Positions 21,506-33,254 of a stretch of DNA of 64,000 nucleotides are shown here, in pieces (positions within the stretch are counted from its first letter, which is position 1; every line of letters begins with the position of its first letter). Source of the stretch: Erodium maritimum (lineage: Eukaryota > Streptophyta > Magnoliopsida > Geraniales > Geraniaceae); the NCBI GenBank assembly GCA_963921825.1, contig OY997591.1:33625825-33689824 (forward strand), in the 5' to 3' direction. The translations under genes and the position numbers were made by a program. Below the pieces are notes generated by a model that was not told the DNA's origin, ran no database searches, and saw only the letters and a program-made list of their open reading frames with translations.

Positions 21506-23229
21506 TCTCATATACAATTTATTTTGGAATTTTCACTAATAGTAATGAGGATATTTTTGTCCTAAAATATTTCAAAAGCATAGATTTACAAATATTGAAT
21601 CATAGTGGCATATTAAAAAAATATGCTATGTTATGAAGCATATATTTCCAATTTTCCCTTTATTAATTCCTAGCATGCATACTAGTAACTTTGCGTAATT
21701 AAACCGGTATTCGCTACTTTCCCTACCTCAAGACGATAACGACGGCTGCGTTTCCTAGCTGCTGACGACCGGGCCTACTCCATCTTCTAGGGCGAAGTCC
21801 ACGAAGTCCAAGTCTGGGCTCGACTCAGGTCTTCTCGGGCGGAGTCCCAGTCTGATTTTAACAGGTAAAACTTACAATTAGATCCGGTACAGTCCAAAGT
21901 AAAATCAACATGTTGCCTTTTATACTCGAACGGGTCAAAAGCGGGATTAAAGGACGAATTGGGTTCGAGCACCCGAACCCCGACCACGGAACCCGATGCA
22001 CGTTTCCCGAGGTATGATTTTCGAGGTGCAGGTTCCGAGCCACGAATCCCGAGGCACGGTTCTCGATGTACCCAATTCAGCGGTTCCGTTTTGAAACTCG
22101 TCCTAAGTCCGTTTGAACAGTCCGATTTAACCGTTCCCCGTTCAGCAGATTCGTTTCCAGTCCAAAATCGTTCCAAAAAGTTCAAAACCCGATTTAATTT
22201 AACACTCTGTCTCTTTAATTTAAAACCTTTTTTTAATTTAACACATCTTCGTTCTAAAAATGTTTCCTTTAATTTATTTAGTTAAATTGTTTCAACAGTC
22301 CAGATCCAAAATCGACTTCGTTTCCATATCAGTCTAGATCAATAGAAAAAACGGTTTCAAGTAAAATATTCTTCAAATCAAAATCATGTCCAAATTAGCA
22401 AAGATCGAAATCTCGTTTTATTTTAATCTCTGAAATTACAATGCTTCTTGTTGTTTTCAAAACACTCAGATCCAACAGCTCGGGACAAAAAAAAAACAGA
22501 AACAAAAAAAAAGGCGAAGAAACGGGCATGGGAAAAATAAACCGACCGTCGGCGAAGACGTCGCCGTCGACTAAACCCCACGGGTGCGAATCTCACCATG
22601 GAGGAAAAGGAGCGGCGGTGGACTGCCGTGCACGGAGACGGCGGGACTCAGCGAGGCTCCGGTGAAGCACAAGTGACGGAGAAGAAGCAGAAGAGAAGGA
22701 TGAGGGCTCGGGTGTGAGGTGCGAGGCTCCGGCGACCGGCGACGAGACAGATCTGAGAGAGGGAGGGGAAGCTCGGGTCTAGGACGGCCGGTGACGGGTT
22801 TTGGTTGAACGGAACGGGAGAGAAGGCGGCGGCCTTGGTTTGAGAAGAGGGAGAGGATGGTCGGAGAGAAGCTCAGCGAACCCGAGCTGGTAGGAGGTGG
22901 AGACGCGGCTGGATCGTATGTGGTGGTCGGATTCGCAGACGGACGGTGAGAGAGAGTGCGTTCGGGAATGGGGCCTGCACGAACACGAAGGGGATGAAAA
23001 CGGGCTGAAACCCTAAAAAGGGTTTAAATAGGCCAGTCTTGGGCTGGGTCTGCAGCTTGGGCCGGGTCTGGCCCGCCCGGTCCAGCCTTTTTTTTAAATA
23101 CTTCTTTTTTTTTTGAAAAAACTTTTCTCTTTTGCAGTCGTTCAAAAAAAACAATCGTTTTCCAACCTCGACGTTTCGATCGAACGAAAATAAAATAAAG
23201 CCAAACTTTTTAACGAGGCGGTCTTCACA

Positions 23230-25542
23230 ATCTTCCCCCTTAAAAGAATTTTGTCCTCGATATTCAAAACGAACGCGCTCCACTTAACCCTATCTCAGGG
23301 AACGTCCGATTACAACTCCCAGTCATCACCCCTCAAGCACTCGGAAACACTTAAGCCAGTTAGTCGATACCGGGATCTTCCGTCGTAGAGACGTCACACC
23401 GACCCCCTCGGCTTTGTCGAGATATCATATACCGGAATCGTCCGTCGGTATAAGTATCACACCGGAAAAAAAAATACTCACCTCGCACTTAAAACGGATC
23501 CAACACACGGACACTTCTCCTCGGCTACTCACTCGTTTAACCAGGTATTGCGCTCCCGACAAACAAAAGAAGTCCACGTCCCGTTACTCGGACGATCGTC
23601 ATCGAACTCCAACGTGGTCACGCCCTGACCTACCACCCAAGATAACACAATTAAATAACACGAAAACTCAACCAGTTTACGAGTCGACTCACTCACAGTA
23701 CCACGAAACTGAAGACGCTACAAGTACCAGTCCCTCAAGCTCCGAACAGCTTGGATACCTCGCGCGTACTTCATCCTCGCGCTTCCGTGTCAACTCTGCG
23801 CGGTTTTTAATCATCCACGATCACGCGACCCTTCAGCCGCTTCTCGAGCAACTCGGGACCACACTGGTCACTATTAAACCTCAAGTGTGCCCTGCTTGGG
23901 CAAATGACCGACCTGCCACCCAACCCTTCGTGCGGTGCCATAGTGTTACTGGCCTGAAAGCGTTGTGGTAGTCGTACTCGGCGATTTGATTCCGGATACC
24001 TCGTGAGGTACTCCCACTTCTACCATACACTGCACACGATCGTCAAGCCACAACGTACCCAGTCAGGGTGTCAAAACGCCAGGACCACATCAAGGTTCTA
24101 CTCTTAGACACCCACGCCTCCTCACGTGTAACGAAAACCGAAGGATTTGATGCATGTGGGTTATGGGTCCACCACGCTTCCGTAGCGCCACTCCGATCTC
24201 AATGTCACTCGGTTACCTCTCCTGACCGGGCTGACGGCTTACTAGTGTTGTCGCGGCTCTCCGCCGCTCGGGCACTCGTCTCCGATGTCCCGGTTGTCGA
24301 TTGTGTAAACACACCGGCCCCAGTTCTAACGCGACGGTACCTACCGATGTTCCTGATCCTGTCCGCTTCAAACAGTCAGACTGCAGTTTGTGGCCGGGAG
24401 AACCCTGCGGTTCTCCGCCCTCTCGATTCTCGAGTCTCGTACGATCCTGCAACATCGCTCAGTTGCAACCGAGTCTTATGGTCCTCGCGGTCTTTCTGCG
24501 ACCTCGCCCCACTGTTGTCGTTGTCTCCACCATCTCAATACTACACCTGATTCATTGGGTCGAGAACTTGACTCAGACTCCGGGCTCGGGGCCCTCTCTC
24601 AAAATTTCTTGCATCCATTCACCTTGACGGCCACCCCAAACTGGTACAAACGGTCCACGCCGTAATTCTGACCTCGCACCTTATCTCTGATACTCCGTCC
24701 CGTTGCAGCCCGGGGACCTGCTGGTGTTGCTCCTCTTAACCTCCCCAGTGGGAGTAACACGGGCACTTGTGCCCCTAACGGTTTACCTCTCCTACTTCGA
24801 GGTGCCACGACGCACGTACCCTCCACACGGGTAACGTCCACGCTTAGTTTCTTACCCTTAAAGAACGACGCGCTTAACATAACTAACGTGCACACACGGA
24901 CTAAACAGTCAAACTCGTACTAATAGTATACTAAGTATAGTAGTATAGTCACACAATAACACCCAATCAGAGAAGTTTGCACATTAGTGCGTCACACATA
25001 CCAACCAATCAAAACAGCAGATTCACACAAGTCACACCAATCAACAATTTTCAACACACGAGCAGTTCACAATAGGCAACAACAGCTTGGAGTTAAAATT
25101 CTTAGCACGATCAATTTTCACCAAAATATTCATGTCGATATCGTGTCGTTACAACCTGATTCAGGCGTCCCCGAACTACGTTGTAACCACCTGACATCCC
25201 CCCATTCACGTCCAGCTATAGTGGCCCCTATAGCCAAACTATGATGGTACATACACTTCAGTTTCCGCAGAAAATCGGACATGACCCGTTCGTAGATTAC
25301 ACTAACCATCCGCTTAAGCGGGCACTCAAAACACAACCTGCACAGATAAACAAGAACCACAAAACACCGCAGTTCAACCAACAACCAAACCTAGACTTTC
25401 TCGTCTCGTTCATACGCTTAGGGCATCTACGAATTGCGTAACCGACACACCGACACTTGACTGCCTAACTCTACCCACCTAGTTGACGTACGGTCCCAGG
25501 TTTGAAAAACATTTTCAATTGAGACCAGGCTCTGATACCAAT
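23230..25542 (-). pseudogene. Short body of the 18973-30713 Gypsy
   Basis: About 2.3 kb, against 5 kb or more for a full Tekay-type body. The first 0.9 kb resembles the integrase tail region of the better kept element at 36481-43869: TACTTCATCCTCGCGCTTCC (about 23768) parallels about 39478, and the stretch near 23900-23980 parallels about 40020-40120. I recognise no protease, RT or RNase H. The frames at 23414-23971 and 24068-24550 are on the wrong strand and are not genes. Confidence 0.6.
25530..25540 (-). other. Primer-binding site of the 18973-30713 Gypsy
   Basis: CTCTGATACCA reads TGGTATCAGAG on the minus strand, two bases inside the right LTR. This is the initiator-Met primer type and proves the minus orientation. 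Confidence 0.85.
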
Positions 25543-26665
25543 TGTCACGCCCTAGATCTGGGTTTGACCGGACTCGAGACGTGAACTAAATTATTAAATA
25601 AATAAAGTGGAAATACTAAAACCAAATTTCATAAACTCGAATAAAAAGAGTCAACAGCTCTTAAATAAACCGTAAAAAACAGTTTTTGGTTCAAAACACG
25701 GTACATCACTAGACAACTAGCCTAGGACCCTCGTTAGCTCCCAAGCATCGAGCATCCAACTAGTACACCTCCCGCTCCAACCTGCAATACAACAAGGTAA
25801 AGGGTGAGTTTTTGCTCAGTAGGAAAAGTAGTTAAAGTAATGAACATCGGCTCACCACCACGAGTAACCGTCCAATTAGGGCATACTAGTACATCATATC
25901 TAACTGCCGACACGGGGTTCATAGACAAACTTACAACACGCTTAACGACCACTTTCACAGGTAAAATCTTAACCGAACAACAACGTATCATACACGAAAA
26001 CAACCAACAGACGTCTTGTACTACAGTTCTCGAATTACCAACAGAACATCCCCTAAAGCTATCGTATCATCTCAAATATCCCCTCAGTCCAGAGGAGACA
26101 CATGCATCGGGGCGACCGGAAACGTTCCCTAAGAACGCACCTCAACGGAGGGCCCGGAAATGTTCCCAAAGGACCATAGATCATCAGGGTAAAACGCGAC
26201 CCGTAGGTCCTAGTAAGCCCCTCAGGCCCAATCAACAATTTTAGTACCACCATTTCCAACGGAACTCGTACCCCCAATCCTCAACTCAAGACCAAACCAC
26301 ACTTAAAACAGAGCACACAACCAATCAACAAGCATAGAACACACAACAGAACAAACACATATCCCGTACAGCAGTTTCCAACACCACTGAATGCACCCAG
26401 CCATTTATGTCGTACCGTAACACGAAGCCTCGGTCCCGACACCTTCCGGTCACGTAGAATCGGGGTAACATCCCAGACCGGAAATCCCTCAGTCGGACGT
26501 CTTCCTGTCACGTAGAATCAGGGCTATATTCTTCCCGTCACATACACTACACCGGAACTATCCCACGGTGCAAGTATCACTCTGGTTACGTCATTTCTTG
26601 CAACACAGAACAAGGATAAAACATACAGCACAAAGCCCAAGCTAGTTTCGGTTTACCGACCGGAC

Positions 26666-28352
26666 TGTTGGGTCTCGAGGTAGGGTTGGAGATGAACCAA
26701 CTCGCAGCGGAAAATCAATAAAAACCAAGAGACGATTAAAACCATGAAACAACTAACAAAGAATGGATTCACAAGAGAAAAATTCAGCACTATCTCTTAC
26801 CAAAACAAGAACACCGGTTAACGAATGATTGGCTTGAGTCTCCAAGACGCCTACGTATCCACATGGGAATCAAAGCCACGTAGTTCTTCTCTTTGAGGAC
26901 TCAAGAACACAAAAATGGAGGTGGAAACTAGCCAAACCCGAAATGGCCATGGAAGAGGGAGAGAAAATGTGTTTCCTATTCTTGTCTTGTGTTTGTTATG
27001 TTGAAAAAAGATGACTTAAACATAACAAAACCCATACTTGTCCAACTAAAGGCATGGGACAAGTATGGTGTCAAGTAAGGTGTAAATAGGACAAAGTATG
27101 GCAAGACAAGATTGGGTTAGGTGGTGAATCACCAACACCTTAATCCTCTCTTGCTTGCTTAGTACTAATTAATCAAGACTTGATTAATTAGTTCCATGGG
27201 CCTTGGTTGCATGGGCCTTTCATGGGCCTCTTGGAACATGGCCCGTGGCCATTTCCAACGAGGTGCCGTGATTCGCTCATCGCCTCCAAGCCTTCCATAC
27301 CGGAAATGTCCAACATTATCCGACGCGATCAATCCCAAGACTCCAAGCCTTGTCTCGATCCGTAAAGTCCTATTCACTTACGGGCACATGACCCAAAACC
27401 CAGTTTTGGTCATGTCCCGAGACAACTCCCTTTTGGCCATTCTCCATAAATGTGCCAATGAGTTTCATCCTCCGGTGTGACCCTTAGGTTTATGCATGTC
27501 AATAGATCAACGTAAAATCCCATTTTACTTGATCATATTTAAGTGGCAACTAACGAGACTTTAGTATTGCCTGACACTACATAACGAATCGACCCTGTCC
27601 ATTCTAACCTTTCCGTCGTCCCTGTCATTATCCTTTTATCTCCGATATCCTGATTGAGATAAGGCATAGAGTCGTCATCCTCATTATTCTCAATCACCGT
27701 TCCTTGATATGTGAGATGACTGAAGATATGATACCCAGTATCATGTGCATGGCCATGCTATTCTTCCAGTCACTCTTGATCAAGCGGCCGAGAACCGATA
27801 TCTTTCCCATACCTTAGTATGAGGGATAAATCCCTTAGCCGTCTTTCGTTTCACTCATGTAGCCCGTCCCCAAGCCAATCCTGTCCATTATGGAAGCCCT
27901 GTTACGGACAACGTTAGGCTCAGGTCAAACTCAGTTGTTGACTACATAGCGATCACAAAGACTCCTTGGTCTAAGGATACATGACAAGCTACAATACTGA
28001 ATATGTTCATGACTTAATCTATGGCACATATTCAGGGTGGGTCGTCCAATATCATGTCCCACATGATATCTATGATCAGACTCCGGAATCCCATTCCAAT
28101 GACTAACAGAACGTAAGCCATAAAGAGCCATCTTTCATACCAATCGCTTCTAGTGAAGCTTTGTTGACTAGGGACCCATCGAGTGTGATCTATCTCGATC
28201 TATGGTTCTATTCGCATGGTGGGCATAGATCAGAGCACACATCGATATATTACTCCAACACATAAGTAATATAAAGCCGCTTTAATTTTATTGCTAACGA
28301 TGATATATACATTTGGACATTTAGGATTGAACTACGGGCACTAAGACTAACA
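26666..28352 (-). repeat. Full LTR of Copia F
   Basis: Reverse complement of the family LTR: TGTTGGGTCTCGAGG at the left and GACTAACA at the right, followed by ATCTCCCACTT, the polypurine tract read backwards. On the minus strand this is the 3' LTR. Confidence 0.93.
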
Positions 28353-29010
28353 ATCTCCCACTTGCCCTAGTTCCAATCTAAACTCCAATATGTCCCCATC
28401 GACTTTACATGTCTAACATGTTCAGGCAGTGACACTGCCTTAGTCAAAGGGTTGGCTATGTTATCATCTGTTGCAATATCGGTTATCTTCACTTCACCTC
28501 AGTTCAGTATTTATCTGATGAGGTGGATACGCCGCAGTACATGTTTGGATTTGTTATACGATCTAGGTTTTTAGCTTGCGCAATGGCCCTTGTGTTGTCG
28601 CAAGATGGATTCACCGGGCTGGATGGGTTTTTAATTACACCCAGCCTTGCCATGAATTTCCAAATCCACATAGCCTCCTTAGCTGCCTTTGCAGCATCCA
28701 TGTACTTGGCCTCTGTCGTAGATTCGGCAATGATATCTTGCTTTACGCTCTCCCAGCTAAAGCTCTGCCATTCAGCTTAAACACATATCCTGATTGACTT
28801 CTAAAGTCATCTGGATTTGTCTTGGAAAACTAGCGTCTACTCATCCTTCGACGACTAGTTCAACATCATCTTTCCCCCGGGTTAGAATGATGTCTACTGG
28901 TACAACATAAGGCTTACGAGACGTCTGGTCTCATACATGTCATGGCATATATGATCGATCCTGCCCCCAGGCACATAGGATTCTCATCATCCTTTTCAGC
29001 TTATCAGGTG
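28353..29010 (-). pseudogene. RNase H end of pol, Copia F
   Basis: It matches the last part of pol in copies A and B. On the minus strand it reads EAAKEAMWIWKF-type and SCDNTRAIAQAK wording (about 28700-28504), typical of the Copia RNase H region. The rest of gag-pol is absent. Confidence 0.85.
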
Positions 29011-29545
29011 TATGAGGGATAAATCCCTTAGCCGTCTTTCGTGTAACTCATGTAGCCCGTCCCCAAGCCAATCCTGGCCGTTATGGAAGCCCTGTTACGG
29101 AAACCGTTAGGCTCAGGTCAAAATCAGTTGTTGACTACATAGCGATCACAAAGACTCCTTGGTCTAAGGATACATGACAAGCTACAACACTGAATATGTT
29201 CATGACTTAATCTATGGCACATATTCAGGGCGGGTCGTCCAATATCATGTCCCACATGATATCTATGATCAGACTCCGGAATCCCATTCCAATGACTAAC
29301 AGAACGTAAGCCATAAAGAGCCATCTTTCATACTAGTCGCTTCTAGTGAAGCTTTGTTGACTAGGGTCCCATCGAGTGTGATCTATCTCGATCTATGGTT
29401 CTATTCGCATGGTGGGCATAGATCAGAGCACACATCGATATATTACTCCAACACATAAGTAATATAAAGCCGCTTTAATTTTATTGCTAACGATGATATA
29501 TACATTTGGAGATTTAGGATTGAACTACGGGCACTAAGACTAACA
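29011..29545 (-). repeat. Partial second LTR of Copia F
   Basis: It repeats the last part of the LTR (compare 27818-28352) and ends GACTAACA next to the CGGAC duplication. Confidence 0.9.
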
Positions 29546-30713
29546 CGGACCACCTCAAAATCACACACAACCGGTCTATCACTCACCCGGTCATATCACA
29601 AACAAGTTTCACATTACAACAAACATGGCACACTTGCCCACACACAGTCACAATCATGCAACACCGAGTATAGTCTTATTAACTCTTAAACACACTCAAA
29701 CCGTCACGTACTTACCATCACTTACCGACACCACACTCACGTGGTAACCCCATCGGCTTAATTTATTTAGTTAAATTGTTTCAACAATCCAGATACAAAA
29801 TCGACTTCGTTTCCAGATCAGTCCAGATCAATAGCAAAAACGTTTTCAAGTAAAATGTTCTTCAAATCAAAATCATGTCCAAATTAGCAAAGATCGAAAT
29901 CTCGTTTTATTTTAATCTTTGAAATTACAATGCTTCTTGTTGTTTTCAAAACACTCAGATCCAACAACTAGGGACACAAAAAACAGAAACCAAAAAAAAG
30001 GAGAAGAAACGGGCACGGGAAAAATTAACCGACCGCCGGCGACTAAACCCCACGGGTGCAAATCTCACCGTGGACGAAAAGGAGCGGCGGTGGATGGCCG
30101 TGCACGGAGATGGCGGGACTCAACGATGCTCCGGTGAATCAAAAGTGTCGGAGAAGAAGCAGAAGAGAAGGATGAGGTCTCGGGTTTGAGGGGCGAGGCT
30201 CCAGCGACCGGCGGCGAGACAGATCTGAGAGCGGGAGGGGGAGCTCGGGTCTAGGACGGCCGGTGACGGGTTTTTGGTTGAACGAGACGGGAGAGAAGGC
30301 GGCGGCCTTGGTTTGAGACGAGGGAGAGGATGGTCGGAGAGAAGCTCAGCGAACCCGAGCTGGTCGGAGGTGGAGAGGCGGCTGAATCGTATGTGGTGGC
30401 CGGATTCGCAGACAGACGGTGAGAGAGAGAGCGTTCGGGAATGGGGGCTGCGCGAACACGAAGGGGATGAAAACGGGCTGAAACCCTAAAAAGGGTTTAA
30501 ATAGGCCGGTCTTGGGCCTGGTCCAACTTGGGCCGGGTCTGCAGCTTGGGCCGGGTCTGGCCCGCCCGGTCTAGCTTTTTTTTAAATACCTCTTTTTAAA
30601 AAAAACTTTTCTCTTTCGCAGTCGTTCAAAAAAAACAACCGTTTTCCAACCTTGATGTTCCGATCGAACGAAAATAAAATAAAGCCAAACTTTTTAACGA
30701 GGCGGTCTTCACA

Positions 30714-31327
30714 CTTATGATTTATCATTTGGCCGTAAAACGCAAGTACCAAGCTTCAGGCTTGTAATTTGTCATTTGGTCGTATATCCAAGTACTGAGC
30801 TTCAACTTGTCATTTATCATGTGGCCGTAAAAGGCAAGTATCAAGCCACCGACTTGTAATTAATCATTTGGTCGTAAAATCAAGTACCAGGCTTCGGCCC
30901 TATGATTTCTCATTTTTCCGTTAAGGCACGTACCAAGTTTCGGCATGCGATTTTTCATTTGGTCGTTATGGCACATATCAAGCTTCGGCATGTGTTTTTC
31001 ATTTGGCCGTTAAGGCACATATCAAGTTTCGGCATGCGAGTTTTCATTTGACCGTTATGGCACATATTAAGGTTCGACATGCGTTTTTCATTTGGCCGTT
31101 AAGGCACATATCTAGCATTGGCCTGCAAATTTTCATTTGGAGCTTCTGGTCTCAAATGATTCAGTTTCGATATAAGGCCGCTTCTCAAATAGAGTTAGTA
31201 AAATAAAATTTTATAAGCGAAACTTTGATACAACCAAGTTTTCTGGTGTGAGAGGTCCAAAATATAATTGGCGATCACTGAGCATACTCATGGGGTACAA
31301 ATAATAGATACATATAAGCATGAAATG
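30714..31327. repeat. 45-48-bp tandem array of Copia C, right part
   Basis: It continues the array cut at 18972. Units start at about 30720, 30767 and 30812 and carry ATTTATCATTTGGCCGTAAA. About nine units run to roughly 31140, and the remainder is AT-rich. The array lies between primer site and pol of Copia C, in its leader. Confidence 0.7.
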
Positions 31328-32364
31328 TGTTAGACGAGTTAGTCCATAAACGATAATAAACAGATAAAACTGAATCCAATATTATTAATGAACAGTAGAA
31401 TCACATAAGTAACAATAATGTAAAAGCAATAATGTAAACACGATACGTAATCGATACAGTAACCTTAGTCGATACTCAAAGAAGGTAGTGGTATGTCGAG
31501 GCATGCGAACCAGTTTCCTTAAGACTTTTTATTGCCCCGTATGAGCAAGTCTCCTAAGATACAACGACAACGTAAACGAACTTGAAACCGTGTATGAGAA
31601 GTAACACCGAGTAGAAAGAAATCAGTTGCTCTATTCTTGGAGAAGGAGAGAAATTGTGTAGGTAAATTTCGTATCTAATTCGTCTCTACTACGTGCCTAA
31701 TTTTTCACTACGAATAAAGAACTAGAACAAAGCTTATATAGGAAAAGGGGAGAGAGTTTTTGGAAACACAATTTTCGGAAATATCAAATATTGGAAATGT
31801 ATTTTTTTGGTAATCAATTATTAATTTAGAAATATTATAATATTAGGAAATTAAATAAATTTTGGAAATATTAAAAAATTCGAAATAATAAAAAATTAGG
31901 AAATAATATAAATTTCAAAAATAAGAAATTCTGAAATTTCCTTATTGCATATCAATTTCCAAACCTGAAAAAGATATCAATTTCGGATTTCCTTAATTTG
32001 CATATTCTGAAATTGGAAATTAATTGTTGAGACAAAGCCTTTCATCCAAGCAATTCAAACATGCTAGAAAGGCAACACTATATAAACCCAATGAAAGTTT
32101 GGTAATCTTTCAATGTTGGACAACACAAAAATGATGTATTTTCCATTTGCAATTTTTTCAACAACTAAGTTCAACGTGTGATCTTTGAGCTTTAACTTCT
32201 CATTCACCTCTTGTCCGTTTAGACCTCATAATATCTCGTTGGAAATGTCTCACTTCCTAGAACACGTAACTAATCTTTCCATAGTTCTAGGGTGAGTCGA
32301 TCCTATATATAATTGAGCGTCAAGTTGACCATTTCCATTTGTCTAAACTCACTTTTGTCCAACA
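31328..32364 (-). repeat. Solo LTR, probably Copia-type, unclassified
   Basis: It runs from TGTTAGACGAG to GTCCAACA, with a perfect AAATG duplication (31323-31327, 32365-32369). On the minus strand it begins TGTTGGACAAAAGTGAG and has a TATA box about 630 bp in, as an LTR should. No internal region is present. No second copy of this LTR is seen in the window. Confidence 0.75.
31732..31740 (-). promoter_or_regulatory. TATA box of the 31328-32364 solo LTR
   Basis: TATATAAGC on the minus strand lies after a long AT-rich U3 region and before a pyrimidine-rich stretch (TTTCTCTCCTTCTCC-type), the usual layout of a plant LTR promoter. Confidence 0.5.
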
Positions 32365-32627
32365 AAATGAACACAAATAGGTTTCACGAGTATCGATATT
32401 AAATGATATCAACGAAACAAACATTGTTCATATGAAATTTCGATACCTGAACAATGAAGCAGATCGTAGAGCGTTTGTACTAGATAACGAGTTGAGAAAG
32501 CTCATGCAAGAAACATCAAAGATTAAATAAGTATTGAGACATAAACAAAGTCTTAACTTATAAATCATATAATAAATATAATCGATATTATATGTAATGA
32601 AACATAACATGAATAGAACGAGCAAAT

Positions 32628-32640
32628 CGTGTTGATAACG
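32628..32640 (-). other. Primer-site-like motif of Copia C
   Basis: Directly inside the right LTR the minus strand reads CGTTATCAACACG. I recall TTATCAGCACG at this position in many plant Copia elements of this group; the match is imperfect and the assignment rests on position. Confidence 0.35.
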
Positions 32641-33012
32641 TGTTGTGGAAATAATATACATGCTGGTAAAACCTTACTGTGGACGATTATTTAAACACTT
32701 AATACACCGACACAACCCTTTGCTTTAAGAGATCTTTGCTTTGATAGACCTTTGTTCTTTGGGTGATTAAGGTGATACTATGACACGGTTGTAATAAAAA
32801 GGGAGGAACAAAACAAGATGAAGAAGCTCAACTATTATTTAGCATCTCTCCATTGATTTTGTGTAACATACAAAATGGGTGAGCTTGACATATATATAGG
32901 CAACAACAAAAGCATCATTACAATTAAATTATTATATCAGGGTTCAGATTAAATGAAAGGAGAAGGGTACAGGTTTTGAGCCTCGCAATGGTGGGCCACC
33001 GTTTCTACAACA
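32641..33012 (-). repeat. Right (5') LTR of Copia C
   Basis: 372 bp from TGTTGTGGAAATAAT to CTACAACA. It matches the split left LTR (119 + 269 bp). It is uninterrupted and so serves as the reference for that LTR. Confidence 0.8.
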
Positions 33013-33254
33013 CTACTTATTACTCAACCATTTTTGTCCACGGACTGATTTGGAAGTAATTTAGTCCAAGGGTTAATTATCTTTAGAGAATAAAGCAAAT
33101 AGAAACTATGTCTTAAGCTAAACATTGTGTGAACCTATCCCAGCAATCTATTTCATAAATGAACGGCTAAATGTAATTGAGTTGTTGACTACAAATATAC
33201 AACACTTTATGTTAAGTGGTGGAGATTTTTAGTAAAACTATCATATTTTTTTTT

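Larger units (their letters stand above)
20652..21658. mobile_element. 1.0-kb palindromic foldback MITE
   Basis: The ends are GGGAAATTTGG and CCAATTTTCCC, bracketed by a perfect 8-bp duplication TTTATTAA (20644-20651, 21659-21666). The whole element is one inverted repeat: two arms of nearly 500 bp, about 90% matched by eye, meet in an AT-rich centre near 21120-21185. There is no coding frame. The 8-bp duplication fits hAT or Mutator-like elements; the end sequence does not decide between them. Each arm carries a tRNA-like box pair, listed separately. Confidence 0.85.
18973..23229 (-). repeat. Left (3') LTR of the 18973-30713 Gypsy, with a MITE inside
   Basis: It runs from TGTCACGCCCT to GGTCTTCACA. 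Without the 1,007-bp MITE and its 8-bp duplication it is about 3.2 kb, which is very long for an LTR. The flanking minisatellite of Copia C is directly adjacent. Confidence 0.85.
26666..29545 (-). mobile_element. Copia copy F, rearranged, minus strand
   Basis: It belongs to the same family as copies A and B. It has one full LTR (26666-28352, about 1,687 bp), about 0.65 kb of the RNase H end of pol, and a 535-bp part of the second LTR. A perfect CGGAC duplication brackets it (26661-26665, 29546-29550), so both outer ends are original. The shared LTR parts differ at about 13-14 of 535 positions, which makes it older than A or B. It is broken and has lost most of its body. Confidence 0.9.
18973..30713 (-). 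mobile_element. Gypsy element with LTRs longer than its body, minus strand
   Basis: LTRs at 18973-23229 and 25543-30713 enclose 2.3 kb. The minus-strand polypurine tract is read from AATCTTCCCCCTTAAAAG (23229-23246). The primer site TGGTATCAGAG is at 25540-25530 on the minus strand. The flanks CTTGT and CTTAT are a target duplication with one difference. LTR divergence is about 5% over 290 bp counted. The body shows only traces of a Tekay-type integrase tail. It is broken and looks non-autonomous. Inserted in it are a MITE (left LTR) and Copia copy F (right LTR). Confidence 0.85.
25543..30713 (-). repeat. Right (5') LTR of the 18973-30713 Gypsy, with Copia F inside
   Basis: It starts TGTCACGCCCTAGATCTGG and ends GGTCTTCACA. 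It pairs with 18973-23229 at both ends and is the shorter of the two once the nested Copia copy is set aside. Copia F interrupts it at 26666-29545. Confidence 0.82.
8422..33012 (-). mobile_element. Old minus-strand Copia element C, host of many nested insertions
   Basis: The two ends match each other: TGTTGTGGAAATAAT opens both 8422 and 32641, and both copies continue with GTGGACGATTAT and ACACTTAATACACCG. Read on the minus strand, the body shows traces of Copia integrase, RT and the RNase H tail in the correct order. The LTRs differ at about 14 of 119 positions counted, so this is the oldest LTR element here. It is broken beyond counting of individual breaks. Inserted into it are an L1-type element, a Gypsy element and a solo LTR. 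A clean target duplication is no longer visible (CTCAA left, CTACT right). Confidence 0.75.

Noticed and set aside
23414-24550. Plus-strand frames of 185 and 160 residues
   Set aside because: Antisense to the Gypsy body at 23230-25542, no domain; the element reads on the minus strand.
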